A program made the translations under genes and the position numbers. 17,030 nucleotides of DNA, from NCBI GenBank assembly GCA_013204355.1, contig JABMOA010000040.1, forward strand, positions 1-17,030. Reading direction: 5' to 3'. The notes beneath the pieces are model-generated. The model worked only from the letters and a program-made list of their open reading frames with translations. It was not told the DNA's origin and made no database searches. The DNA is from Candidatus Woesearchaeota archaeon (lineage in GTDB: Archaea > Nanobdellota > Nanobdellia > Woesearchaeales > GW2011-AR9). How positions within the stretch are numbered: position 1 is the stretch's first letter; every line of letters starts with the position of its first letter. This document shows positions 7,616 to 14,556 of this stretch, one piece after another.

Positions 7616-8020
7616 TTAATTAAATTTGTTGTATAACCAACCAAGCACAAATCCTGCTACTAATCCCCATATTGCTGCTTCAATCATTCCAACAATAACC
7701 CCTTGAACGCTTGTTGAATATGAAAACAATATACTGCTTAAGAGTTCTTGTCCTTTTCCTAAAACACTCATTGCTAAAACACTTAATGCTATAAGAATTC
7801 CTAAACTGTATGCTAGGGAATATTGACTTAAACGAAATTTTAATTTTGGTGCTGCAATACTAATTGTTGTTGCTCTTTTGGGAGAACTTTTCTTTGCTGG
7901 AGCTGCTTTTTTTACTACACTTTTTTTAGCTATTACTCGTTTTGGAGCAGATTTTTTTGCACTTGCTTTTTTAACCGTTGTTCTTGTTGAACGTGACTTT
8001 TTTTTACCATCTATATACAC
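7616..8020 (-). CDS. Histone-H1-like Lys/Ala-rich tail fused to a two-helix membrane anchor
   Basis: The 134-aa product has two parts. Residues 1-50 contain 19 Lys/Arg and one Asp. Dibasic pairs fall on a five-residue period at 17, 22, 27, 32 and 37, then 43 and 48, separated by Ala, Ser, Pro and Val. This resembles the disordered DNA-binding tails of bacterial H1-like proteins (AlgP/Hc-type). Residues about 67-88 and 105-130 are hydrophobic helices. The positive-inside rule puts the basic tail in the cytoplasm, where it could bind DNA, RNA or acidic lipids. It lies 53 nt after smc on the same strand and has its own TATA box. The start is GTG at 8020: no upstream in-frame start exists, a stop lies just before, and the nearby ATG (8010) is out of frame. 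The GAGGTG containing the start doubles as a poor SD. The architecture is seen directly; DNA tethering is inference. Confidence 0.75.
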   Translation of the reverse strand: MYIDGKKKSRSTRTTVKKASAKKSAPKRVIAKKSVVKKAAPAKKSSPKRATTISIAAPKLKFRLSQYSLAYSLGILIALSVLAMSVLGKGQELLSSILFSYSTSVQGVIVGMIEAAIWGLVAGFVLGWLYNKFN

Positions 8021-8052
8021 CTCTTTTGTATACTAGAAGAACTATTTTATAG

Positions 8053-8083
8053 TTTATAAATATATCGGAAACTTCAAATTTCC
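8053..8083 (-). promoter_or_regulatory. Promoter with inverted repeat for the basic-tailed membrane protein
   Basis: On the minus strand a TTTATAAA box (8053-8060) predicts transcription near 8031, about 11 nt before the GTG start. Two bases beyond the box lies TATCGGAA (plus-strand reading, 8063-8070), then a matching TTTCC arm at 8079-8083. The site overlaps the last codons of smc. The same word at the same spacing occurs in the smc promoter. Confidence 0.55.
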
Positions 8084-11000
8084 AAACTAGTTACTTTACT
8101 CACACCTTCTTTCATACTTACACCAAACAAGGTATCGGCTTCTGCAATGACAGAATCGTTGTGTGAAATGGTAATATACTGCGCACCATTAGAATAATTT
8201 CTAATTAATTTTGCTAATCGTTCAGCATTATGTTTATCTAGGGCTGCATCAATTTCATCTAGAATGTAAAATGAAGCAGGTTGATACTCTTGGATTGCAA
8301 ATATAAATGAAAGAGCGGTCAATGTTTTCTCCCCACCTGATAAAGATTTCAAATCCATATATCTATTACCTTGAAGTTTAACCTTTATACTTAACCCATC
8401 ATCAAATGGTTTCGTTGGATTATCTAACTGTAAGAATGCTTTTCCTTTATCAAATAAGTTACTAAAAACTTTTGTAAAATTTTCATTAGCTTTATTGAAT
8501 GTTGTCATGAAATGTTCTTTTTTCTTTGTTTCAATTTCATTCATTAAAGTCATAACATCTGTCTTTTCTGTTAATAAGGATTCACGTTTATCAACAAGGC
8601 TATTATATTCTGTTTCAACTTTTTCATAAATTTCTAACGCTTTCATGTTTACAGCAGACATTTGAGATAAAATAACTTCAAAGCGTGCAACTTCTTTGCG
8701 TAATTCATCAATATTTTTATTTTCAAGAAGAGGTGCTTCTTTATATCTATCATATTCTTCTTGTAATCCAGCTAATTTCGCTTTGACTTCAGCATTCTTT
8801 AATGAAATTAAATTTAATTCACGTTCACTTACACGTGCTTTATCACGTAAAGAGTCCATTGTATTATCAGCTTTGTTAATATTATTACTTAATGTTTCAC
8901 GTTTGTTAAATAATTCTTTATATTTTGCATAGAATTCTTGACTTGCTTTTTCTTTAAGACTGAGTTCGGTATCTTTTTCTTTAATTGCAGAATTTAATCC
9001 TGAAATTTCATTTGTAAATTGTTCTTCTTCTTTTTCATGTTGTTTCATAATTTCTAGAATCTTCAATCTTTCTGGTGCAAGCATTTGATCTACTTGTATG
9101 ACGCCATTTTTCAAATCACTTTCTAAACGTAAGATGTCTTCACGTAATCCTTGACGTGATTCTTCAAATGCACTCATTTGTGCAAGTAAACGTGGATTTC
9201 GTAATGCGGATACTTGTGATCTTAACATATTTTTCTTAGATTTTAAATCTGCAAGATCTCTATTATTTGTAGAAATATTTTTCATGACTTCTCGTAATTC
9301 GTCATCTACTTTTGTTAGGTTTTCTTTTAATTCTTTCTTAAGATCATTTGTTGCATCAAGATCATCAGTGTTAAGATGTAAAGTTTTTTCTAATGTGATA
9401 ATACTTCCTTCCATTTCAGCTTTACTTTTTCGTAATGCAGATATTTCTTCTTCATTTACACCACGTTTTGTTTGAATGTTAGAAAGTATACTTTGTAATT
9501 CGCTGATTTCATTTTCAACTCGTTCTAATGCATCTAAAGAATCACGTTCCTGGAACCCTCCTGAACTTTTCTTTGCGATAAATCCACCGCGCATAACACC
9601 GCTTGCTTCAATAGAACTTCCATCAAGTGTTGTCATTTTAATCCGACCAACACCGATTTTTCGTGCAGCGTTAATATCTTCAACAATTAATGTATTTCCA
9701 AAAACACTTTGGAATGCTTTTTTATATTGGGATTTATACGAGATTAAATTGATTGCAAAATCATGAATCCCTGATTCTTTCAATAAACTTTTATCAGAAG
9801 ATTCAATTTCCCTATATTTAATTTTATTTAATGGAATGAATGATGCACTTCCTAACTTATTAGATTTCAAATATTTAATACAATCTGCTGCAATACTATC
9901 ATCATCTACTATAATGAAATTCATGCGGGAACCAGCAGCAGTTTCAAGAGCTTGTGCATATCTCTTATTAACTTGCCCCAATTCACCAACAGTTCCGTGG
10001 ACACCTTTAAACATTCGTTTATTCTCAAGAATTGAACGTACTGCGTTATTACTTGCAATCCCTGCTTTAATATTCATTGCTTTCGCATTTAAGTTTGCAT
10101 GTTTTTCTTCGGCTTCTTGAAGATTTCGTCGTGCATTTGCTAATTGGGAAGTAAAACTACTATCTTGATCAAGACAGGTGTTTAAACGTAATGTTGCATT
10201 TTTAAAATTATTTTTTAATTGTTGTAATTCCTTAATTTGTTCCTTATTTTCAGAAGCAACTTCTTTTACTTTGTTAATTCGTTCATCAAGAGTTTCAAGT
10301 TGGTATTCAATCTTATCCTTGTCACGCAATAATTCTTGCTGACGTTGACGAATTAGTTGTACTTCTTCCTGCTTTTTGTCAATTAAGGTATCTTTCTCAT
10401 CAATTTCTTGATCTAATTCCTGTGATGTTTCAATTTTATTTTTTTTTCGGAATTCATCAATCTTTCCATTCAATTGATTTAATTCACGCTGTTTTCTACT
10501 AACAGCGTCTTCCATTTCTTTTTGTTTCTTTGTAAAACCAGAAGTTTTTAACTCAAGATCTTTCAATTCCTGTTTAAACTGATCTTTTCGTAATTTGATT
10601 TTATTAATTTCATCTTTTAACGTAGACATTCGTGTTTTATCACGCGTCACAGATACTTTCAAATCTTCAATTTCTTTATGAACTTTAACTTGTTCTTTTT
10701 CACCTTTTTGTTCAATTTCCTTATTGATCGATGAAATATTTTCTTTGTGTCCAATAATTTCTTCTTTTAATGAATTTACCTTTTCTTCAGATTCTTTTAA
10801 TTTATTTTCATGTTTTTGAACTTCTTCAAGATGTTTTGCATGTGTACTTTCTTTTTCTTGAATTTGCATATGTAAATAAGTTGCCTTGTGAGAATCAATT
10901 TTATCTTTCACTTCTTTAAATTGAAGTGCCTGATCTCTATCCTTTTTTAATTCTTTCAGATAAACTTTTCGTTCTTTGAGAATTATCGCAGCAGAATTTA

Positions 11001-11565
11001 ATTTTTCTTCAACTTTATTTAATTCCAAATCTGCTTTATGTTTCTTTTCATCATAGGCTGCAACATCACTTATTCCTTCAATGATCTTTCGTCTTTCAGT
11101 TGAAGACATGGTCACAAATCGTGTGATATCTCCTTGTAAAATGATATTATATCCATCTGGGTTAATTCTAGCATGGCCCATTAAATCCATAATTTCAGAA
11201 CGAGTACTTTTTTTATTATTAATTCTATAAATACTACTTCCTTTCTTTGTAATTGTTCTTCCAATTACAACTTCTTTATCATCAGTTGGAAATACTTTAT
11301 TTTTATTACAGAATGCCATTTCAACAGTTCCACTATTTGCAGGTTTTTTAGATTTTCCACCATTAAAAATTAAATTTGAAGCTTTTTCAGCTCGCATAGA
11401 TTTTGCAGAAATTCTTCCAAGAACAAAACACATCGCATCTCCAATATTAGACTTACCAGAACCATTAGGTCCAAGAATACAATTAAATTCATTGTTAAAT
11501 GGGATGTCAGTTTTATGTGCAAAACTTTTAAACCCATGAATTGTAAGTCTGTTAATCTTCGTCAT
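8074..11565 (-). CDS. smc: Chromosome segregation ATPase SMC
   Basis: SMC dimers extrude and tether DNA loops to organise and segregate the chromosome. The 1163-aa protein is complete. Walker A GPNGSGKS is at residues 32-39, and the Q-loop region NIILQGDITRF at about 140-150. A first long coiled coil follows. The hinge runs about 521-660, opening with GVHGTVGELGQV and ending near SGVMRGGF. The return coiled coil follows. The ABC signature LSGGEK is at 1075-1080, Walker B with catalytic E1104 lies in YILDEIDAALD, and a final ISHND switch histidine is present. The length matches archaeal SMC. GAGGGAG (11571-11577) is a strong SD, 5 nt before the ATG. No scpA or scpB follows; the next gene is the basic-tailed membrane protein. 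Residues and domains make this a firm call. Confidence 0.97.
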   Translation of the reverse strand: MTKINRLTIHGFKSFAHKTDIPFNNEFNCILGPNGSGKSNIGDAMCFVLGRISAKSMRAEKASNLIFNGGKSKKPANSGTVEMAFCNKNKVFPTDDKEVVIGRTITKKGSSIYRINNKKSTRSEIMDLMGHARINPDGYNIILQGDITRFVTMSSTERRKIIEGISDVAAYDEKKHKADLELNKVEEKLNSAAIILKERKVYLKELKKDRDQALQFKEVKDKIDSHKATYLHMQIQEKESTHAKHLEEVQKHENKLKESEEKVNSLKEEIIGHKENISSINKEIEQKGEKEQVKVHKEIEDLKVSVTRDKTRMSTLKDEINKIKLRKDQFKQELKDLELKTSGFTKKQKEMEDAVSRKQRELNQLNGKIDEFRKKNKIETSQELDQEIDEKDTLIDKKQEEVQLIRQRQQELLRDKDKIEYQLETLDERINKVKEVASENKEQIKELQQLKNNFKNATLRLNTCLDQDSSFTSQLANARRNLQEAEEKHANLNAKAMNIKAGIASNNAVRSILENKRMFKGVHGTVGELGQVNKRYAQALETAAGSRMNFIIVDDDSIAADCIKYLKSNKLGSASFIPLNKIKYREIESSDKSLLKESGIHDFAINLISYKSQYKKAFQSVFGNTLIVEDINAARKIGVGRIKMTTLDGSSIEASGVMRGGFIAKKSSGGFQERDSLDALERVENEISELQSILSNIQTKRGVNEEEISALRKSKAEMEGSIITLEKTLHLNTDDLDATNDLKKELKENLTKVDDELREVMKNISTNNRDLADLKSKKNMLRSQVSALRNPRLLAQMSAFEESRQGLREDILRLESDLKNGVIQVDQMLAPERLKILEIMKQHEKEEEQFTNEISGLNSAIKEKDTELSLKEKASQEFYAKYKELFNKRETLSNNINKADNTMDSLRDKARVSERELNLISLKNAEVKAKLAGLQEEYDRYKEAPLLENKNIDELRKEVARFEVILSQMSAVNMKALEIYEKVETEYNSLVDKRESLLTEKTDVMTLMNEIETKKKEHFMTTFNKANENFTKVFSNLFDKGKAFLQLDNPTKPFDDGLSIKVKLQGNRYMDLKSLSGGEKTLTALSFIFAIQEYQPASFYILDEIDAALDKHNAERLAKLIRNYSNGAQYITISHNDSVIAEADTLFGVSMKEGVSKVTSLEI

Positions 11566-11606
11566 AAAAACTCCCTCTTTCTTATGGATAATTGTTTTAT
11601 TTCTTA

Positions 11607-11636
11607 TTTATAAAGGTATCGGAACTATAAGTTCCG
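11607..11636 (-). promoter_or_regulatory. smc promoter with adjoining 17-bp palindrome
   Basis: TTTATAAA at 11607-11614 predicts transcription near 11585, giving a leader of about 20 nt that contains the SD. The perfect palindrome CGGAACTATAAGTTCCG (11620-11636) begins 5 nt upstream of the TATA box and so overlaps the BRE position. This is a plausible operator or activator site. Confidence 0.6.
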
Positions 11637-11643
11637 GACCCAC

Positions 11644-11683
11644 CAAAAAACCTTGTTTTTTGATAGGTTTCCGTTTAGGAAAC
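11644..11683. repeat. Two further short hairpins upstream of smc
   Basis: CAAAAAAC (11644-11651) pairs with GTTTTTTG (11655-11662) around CTT. GTTTCC (11667-11672) pairs with GGAAAC (11678-11683) around GTTTA. With the palindrome at 11620-11636 this makes three inverted repeats within about 65 bp. Their role is unknown. Confidence 0.45.
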
Positions 11684-11727
11684 TACAGAATGCTCATCTA
11701 GAATTTTGGTAGTATGGAATCAAAATT

Positions 11728-11850
11728 TTATTTATTCAAATATCTCATTGAAACACCTAAGAAAACTCTCCAGACAGACTCTGTATAACAGGAAGTTTCA
11801 CAACCCTTTAGATTAACCAGCTGGATTTTATAAGCTAAACTCCCTCTCAT
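11728..11850 (-). other. Doubtful 40-codon ORF in the smc/membrane-protein gap
   Basis: An ATG at 11850 opens 40 codons (MRGSLAYKIQ... to ...MRYLNK) ending in TAA at 11728. The frame stays open upstream to the stop of the neighbouring gene at 11974 and happens to be the same frame. About 37% GC over 11751-11870 is higher than the very AT-rich flank. A TATA-like TTATATATAG lies about 44 nt before the ATG; no good SD is present. It could be a small protein, a GC-raised noncoding RNA, a gene remnant, or chance. I see no other gene in 11566-11973. Confidence 0.2.
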
Positions 11851-11953
11851 TTTATACGTCCATCTGGTAATTTTAGGAACGAAAGAATCTATATATAAGT
11901 TTCTTACTACTATAACTAAATAAAAAGTTTTAAATTTACCTGAAGAAATAAAT

Positions 11954-11970
11954 GAAAAATAAAAAAAATA
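11954..11970 (-). terminator. U-rich terminator of the single-pass membrane protein gene
   Basis: On the minus strand, runs of T (eight in a row at 11961-11968) follow the stop at 11974, fitting archaeal U-tract termination. Confidence 0.45.
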
Positions 11971-11973
11971 AAA

Positions 11974-12807
11974 TTATCCTTTCAAACTAAAGTCACCGAT
12001 GGATGTTCCAATAACATTATCATTTGCATCGTAAAGATTTGCAATAATATTCACGCTTCCTAAATCTCCTGTTGTGCTTTCACTGTATGCAAAACCTTTA
12101 GGGACATTTGTAATTGCTTCAAAGCGTTGATCTTGTTTGACTGTTCTTCCAGATGTAGGGAGAGGCATTTTTTTTTCAAAATCACCATATCCTTCAACTT
12201 TAATAGCAATATAAGATGGTTTAATTGTACCCTCTTCGCCATTAATAATTGTGTAGTCTAGTTGGGTGATTTTGCCCCATGTATCTTTCCAATCAACCTT
12301 TACGTTGTTTAAGATTAGTTGAGAAGTTGTATATTTCGTAATGATTTTCTCAGGTACGTCACTTTCTTCTTCAACTTTTGGTACTTCCTTTGGCTCTTCT
12401 TTAGGTTTTTCCACAACTACGGGTTCATCAGTTTTTGCTACTTCTGATTCTGTTTCTTTGGTTGTTTTTTCAACTGAGTCAACACCACTAAATAAACCTG
12501 TTAACCAACTTCCTGAATTTACACCAACATCTACAGTACCAACACTAATTCTTCCAGCAAAGAACACTAACATAAGAACAACTACAATTGCACAAAATTT
12601 CAGAAATCCACGAGGATTAATCTTAATAGACATCTCTTTATCCAATATTTTTTTCTTTTCTGTTGAAGTTGCTTGAGAAATATTCTTGGACTCTTTTACT
12701 CTTTCCTCAACCTCTTCTTCTTCTACAACTGGTTCTTGTAATTTTTTTCTTTGTGCTTCTTTTGTTCTGATTAGTTCCGCAATATCAACACCTTTTTTAA
12801 TTGCCAT
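11974..12807 (-). CDS. Single-pass membrane protein with external beta-rich domain, unknown function
   Basis: The best start is the ATG at 12807 (MAIKKGVDIAEL, 277 aa). A TATA box (TTTATAAA, about 12833-12840) lies about 29 nt upstream of it, so the mRNA would be leaderless. A longer reading to 12870 would begin upstream of that promoter. Residues 1-66 are charged and cytoplasmic (KKLQEP, EEEEVEE). Residues about 68-84 form one transmembrane helix. Residues about 110-152 are an acidic Pro/Glu/Lys/Val linker. Residues about 155-277 form a compact beta-rich domain facing outside, with alternating strands such as LILNNVKVDW and YIAIKVEGYG; it superficially resembles FxLYD-type domains (inference). 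The family is not recognised. The gene follows the SDR gene by 19 nt and could also be read from it. Confidence 0.75.
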   Translation of the reverse strand: MAIKKGVDIAELIRTKEAQRKKLQEPVVEEEEVEERVKESKNISQATSTEKKKILDKEMSIKINPRGFLKFCAIVVVLMLVFFAGRISVGTVDVGVNSGSWLTGLFSGVDSVEKTTKETESEVAKTDEPVVVEKPKEEPKEVPKVEEESDVPEKIITKYTTSQLILNNVKVDWKDTWGKITQLDYTIINGEEGTIKPSYIAIKVEGYGDFEKKMPLPTSGRTVKQDQRFEAITNVPKGFAYSESTTGDLGSVNIIANLYDANDNVIGTSIGDFSLKG

Positions 12808-12826
12808 TTTGTACTTAAAGAAAACG

Positions 12827-13588
12827 TCATTGTTTATAAAGTTTTTTATGGTTATTTTGATTTTCTCCATGCATTTCTTCAGTCCATCTTTTTAAAACTG
12901 CAGAATGATTTGTATAAATCGTTGGTGAATAATCGGGAGACAAATTAAAAATATCTATTTCTTTCCATTTTTCTGTAGGGGATAATTCGGGAACTGAGCG
13001 TTGCACTATTTCTTCAGGAGTAATCCAATATCTGGTATTTGCATAGGGACGTAAGATTGACTCGTTCCTGGTTCTTACAGAACTAAGATTTATAAATACA
13101 CCTTTAATTTTCTCTTCTTTATCTGCTAATTCATGGATATATTTTCTTAATGCATTTTTTGATTTTGAATATGAACGCCAAAAAGGAACTTCATATTTAT
13201 CACTAATTGATCCAAAAGCAACTAGAGTAATACTTGGTTTTTCTTGACGTTTAAGAAGAGGATTAACTAAATTAGTTAGTGTTTCCACATTAGAAGCATA
13301 TATCTCTGGGTTAACTTCAGTAAAATTTTTTTCAAATTTGAATCTTCCTACAGGATGAATTAATACTAACTCTGTTATACCTTCTAATGAAAGCTTATCC
13401 ATGCATCTCTTGGATTGATTGGGATCTAGTAAGTTTGCTTTTAAGTATTGAACATCTGTATAAGGTATTTTTGGTTGACTACGGGAGATGCCAGCTACTC
13501 TTTTCTCAGAGTTTCTGTAGTGTTCCAAATAAGCTTCTCCCAGTGATCCTGTAACTCCAGATATTAATATTAATTGTTTATTTATCAT
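12827..13588 (-). CDS. Short-chain dehydrogenase/reductase (SDR), substrate unknown
   Basis: SDR enzymes use NAD(P)H to oxidise or reduce alcohols, ketones or sugars. The 253-aa reading from the ATG at 13588 begins MINKQLILISGVTGSLGEAYL, an immediate Rossmann beta strand with the dinucleotide loop GVTGSLG at 11-17. N100 and a Ser in AFGSIS (S126/S128) precede the catalytic Y140-x-x-x-K144 (YSKSK), so the active-site set is complete. The C-terminal half (substrate side) is not diagnostic. A longer version starting with TTG at 13630 would lie inside the palindrome and upstream of the TATA box, so it is rejected. The TATA box (minus-strand TATTATTATA, 13611-13620) is about 27 nt before the ATG, giving a leaderless mRNA. 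It is divergent from the regulator at 13680, which probably controls it. Confidence 0.85.
   Translation of the reverse strand: MINKQLILISGVTGSLGEAYLEHYRNSEKRVAGISRSQPKIPYTDVQYLKANLLDPNQSKRCMDKLSLEGITELVLIHPVGRFKFEKNFTEVNPEIYASNVETLTNLVNPLLKRQEKPSITLVAFGSISDKYEVPFWRSYSKSKNALRKYIHELADKEEKIKGVFINLSSVRTRNESILRPYANTRYWITPEEIVQRSVPELSPTEKWKEIDIFNLSPDYSPTIYTNHSAVLKRWTEEMHGENQNNHKKLYKQ
12831..12842 (-). promoter_or_regulatory. TATA box inside the 3' end of the SDR gene
   Basis: Minus-strand CTTTATAAACA is centred about 29 nt before the ATG at 12807. It fixes the likely start and gives the downstream gene its own promoter within the upstream coding sequence. Confidence 0.55.
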
Positions 13589-13610
13589 TGAGAAGTAGTA
13601 ATCACGGAGG

Positions 13611-13669
13611 TATAATAATATGTGGTTCAATTACAATTGAACCAAAAGGTTTAAATAACTAATTGAACT
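13611..13669. promoter_or_regulatory. Divergent promoter pair with shared 20-bp palindrome
   Basis: GGTTCAATTACAATTGAACC (13624-13643) is a perfect 9-bp inverted repeat with a 2-bp centre. It sits 3 nt from the minus-strand TATA box (13611-13620) and about 6 nt from the plus-strand one (TTTAAATA, about 13650-13657). An extra half-site AATTGAAC at 13661-13668 lies downstream of the plus-strand TATA box, near the regulator's transcription start, where binding would block it. This suggests autoregulation and joint control of the SDR gene. Confidence 0.65.
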
Positions 13670-13679
13670 ATAAAGTTGA

Positions 13680-14534
13680 ATGGCATTAAGAACAAGTCTA
13701 CCATTTGGTAAGAAAGAAGGCGTTAAAGATCTAGTCTTTACGATACTAATTAAAGAATACCCCCTTAAAATCATACAACTAACAAATTTCATTAAAAAAC
13801 GATATGGTAAATCAGTTACATTTCAAGCGGTTAGAAAAGCTGTATTAGAATTAACTTCAGAAGGAGTATTAACAAAGAGAGAAGATAAATTTTTGGTTAA
13901 CAAAAAATGGGTTTTAGAAATTAAAACCATGATGGATGACTTATTTGTTAATTTGAATAAAAATTTAACAACACCAAAAGATATACATTCAGTTAGTGAG
14001 GGGGTTTCTGTGTTTACTTTTCACTCTTTAAATGAATTGATGAAATTCTGGCAAGATTTAATTGATGATTGGTATGCGCATTCTAAGAGAGGAGATTATA
14101 AAATTAATTGTTACCAAGCGGCGCATGCATGGGAAGGACTTCTACATTTAGACAGGGAAAAAGAATTAATGGGTCAATTAAAAAAGAAAGGTATACAGTC
14201 TTATATTATAAGTACAGGTAATACCTCTCTTGATAAAAATATTAAAATTTTTTACAAAAATATTGGATTAAAAATGGCTATTAATCCATCAATATCTTCT
14301 TTTGACAAAAGTTATTATGTTGGAACTTATGGGGATCTTATTATACAAACGCAGTATCCAGAAGAAATTGTAAAAAACTTAGATCATTTTTTTAGAAAGA
14401 ACAAGTCTCTTGAAGATTTTGATTTGAAAGAATTATCGGATATCGTAAACAAAAAAGTTGAAATTAAACTAACAGTTATTAAAAATTTAGCAATGGCAAA
14501 GCAAATTAATAAATCCATCATTGATCAGATGTAA
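13680..14534 (+). CDS. Winged-helix transcriptional regulator with C-terminal sensor-like domain
   Basis: The 284-aa product has an N-terminal winged helix-turn-helix (about 14-78): helices VKDLVFTILI and IIQLTNFIKKRYG, a recognition helix FQAVRKAVLELTSEG, then a wing VLTKREDKFLVNKKW. The rest (about 108-250) is an alpha/beta domain with a hydrophobic strand SYIISTGNT and patterns reminiscent of the ligand domains of TrmB-like regulators; this likeness is by eye only. The ATG at 13680 is about 27 nt after a TATA box, so the mRNA is leaderless. The palindrome in the divergent promoter is the obvious binding site. No catalytic motif is seen. The gene ends in a T-rich stretch shared with the convergent ligase gene. 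Confidence 0.75.
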   Translation: MALRTSLPFGKKEGVKDLVFTILIKEYPLKIIQLTNFIKKRYGKSVTFQAVRKAVLELTSEGVLTKREDKFLVNKKWVLEIKTMMDDLFVNLNKNLTTPKDIHSVSEGVSVFTFHSLNELMKFWQDLIDDWYAHSKRGDYKINCYQAAHAWEGLLHLDREKELMGQLKKKGIQSYIISTGNTSLDKNIKIFYKNIGLKMAINPSISSFDKSYYVGTYGDLIIQTQYPEEIVKNLDHFFRKNKSLEDFDLKELSDIVNKKVEIKLTVIKNLAMAKQINKSIIDQM

Positions 14535-14553
14535 TAATTTTTTTCTTTTTTGT
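14535..14553 (+). terminator. T-rich terminator between regulator and ligase genes
   Basis: Two T runs separated by one C (about 14539-14552) lie in the 22-nt gap between convergent stops and would end the regulator transcript. Confidence 0.5.
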
Positions 14554-14556
14554 ATA

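Noticed and set aside
8696..10120. Several plus-strand open frames opposite smc
   Set aside because: They lie antisense to a conserved coiled-coil gene, have Ser/Phe-rich compositions expected from complementing Lys/Glu codons, and lack promoters or SDs.
11690..11973. tRNA or C/D-box RNA in the gap before smc
   Set aside because: No cloverleaf arms, no TTCRA-type T-loop, and no paired C (TGATGA) and D (CTGA) boxes were found on either strand.
12808..12870. Longer N-terminus (21 extra residues) for the single-pass membrane protein
   Set aside because: The TATA box at about 12831-12842 lies inside this stretch and is correctly spaced for the ATG at 12807; the extra residues also overlap the SDR stop.
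13589..13630. TTG start giving 14 extra residues to the SDR
   Set aside because: It would start within the palindrome and upstream of the TATA box, and the Rossmann strand begins right after the ATG at 13588.
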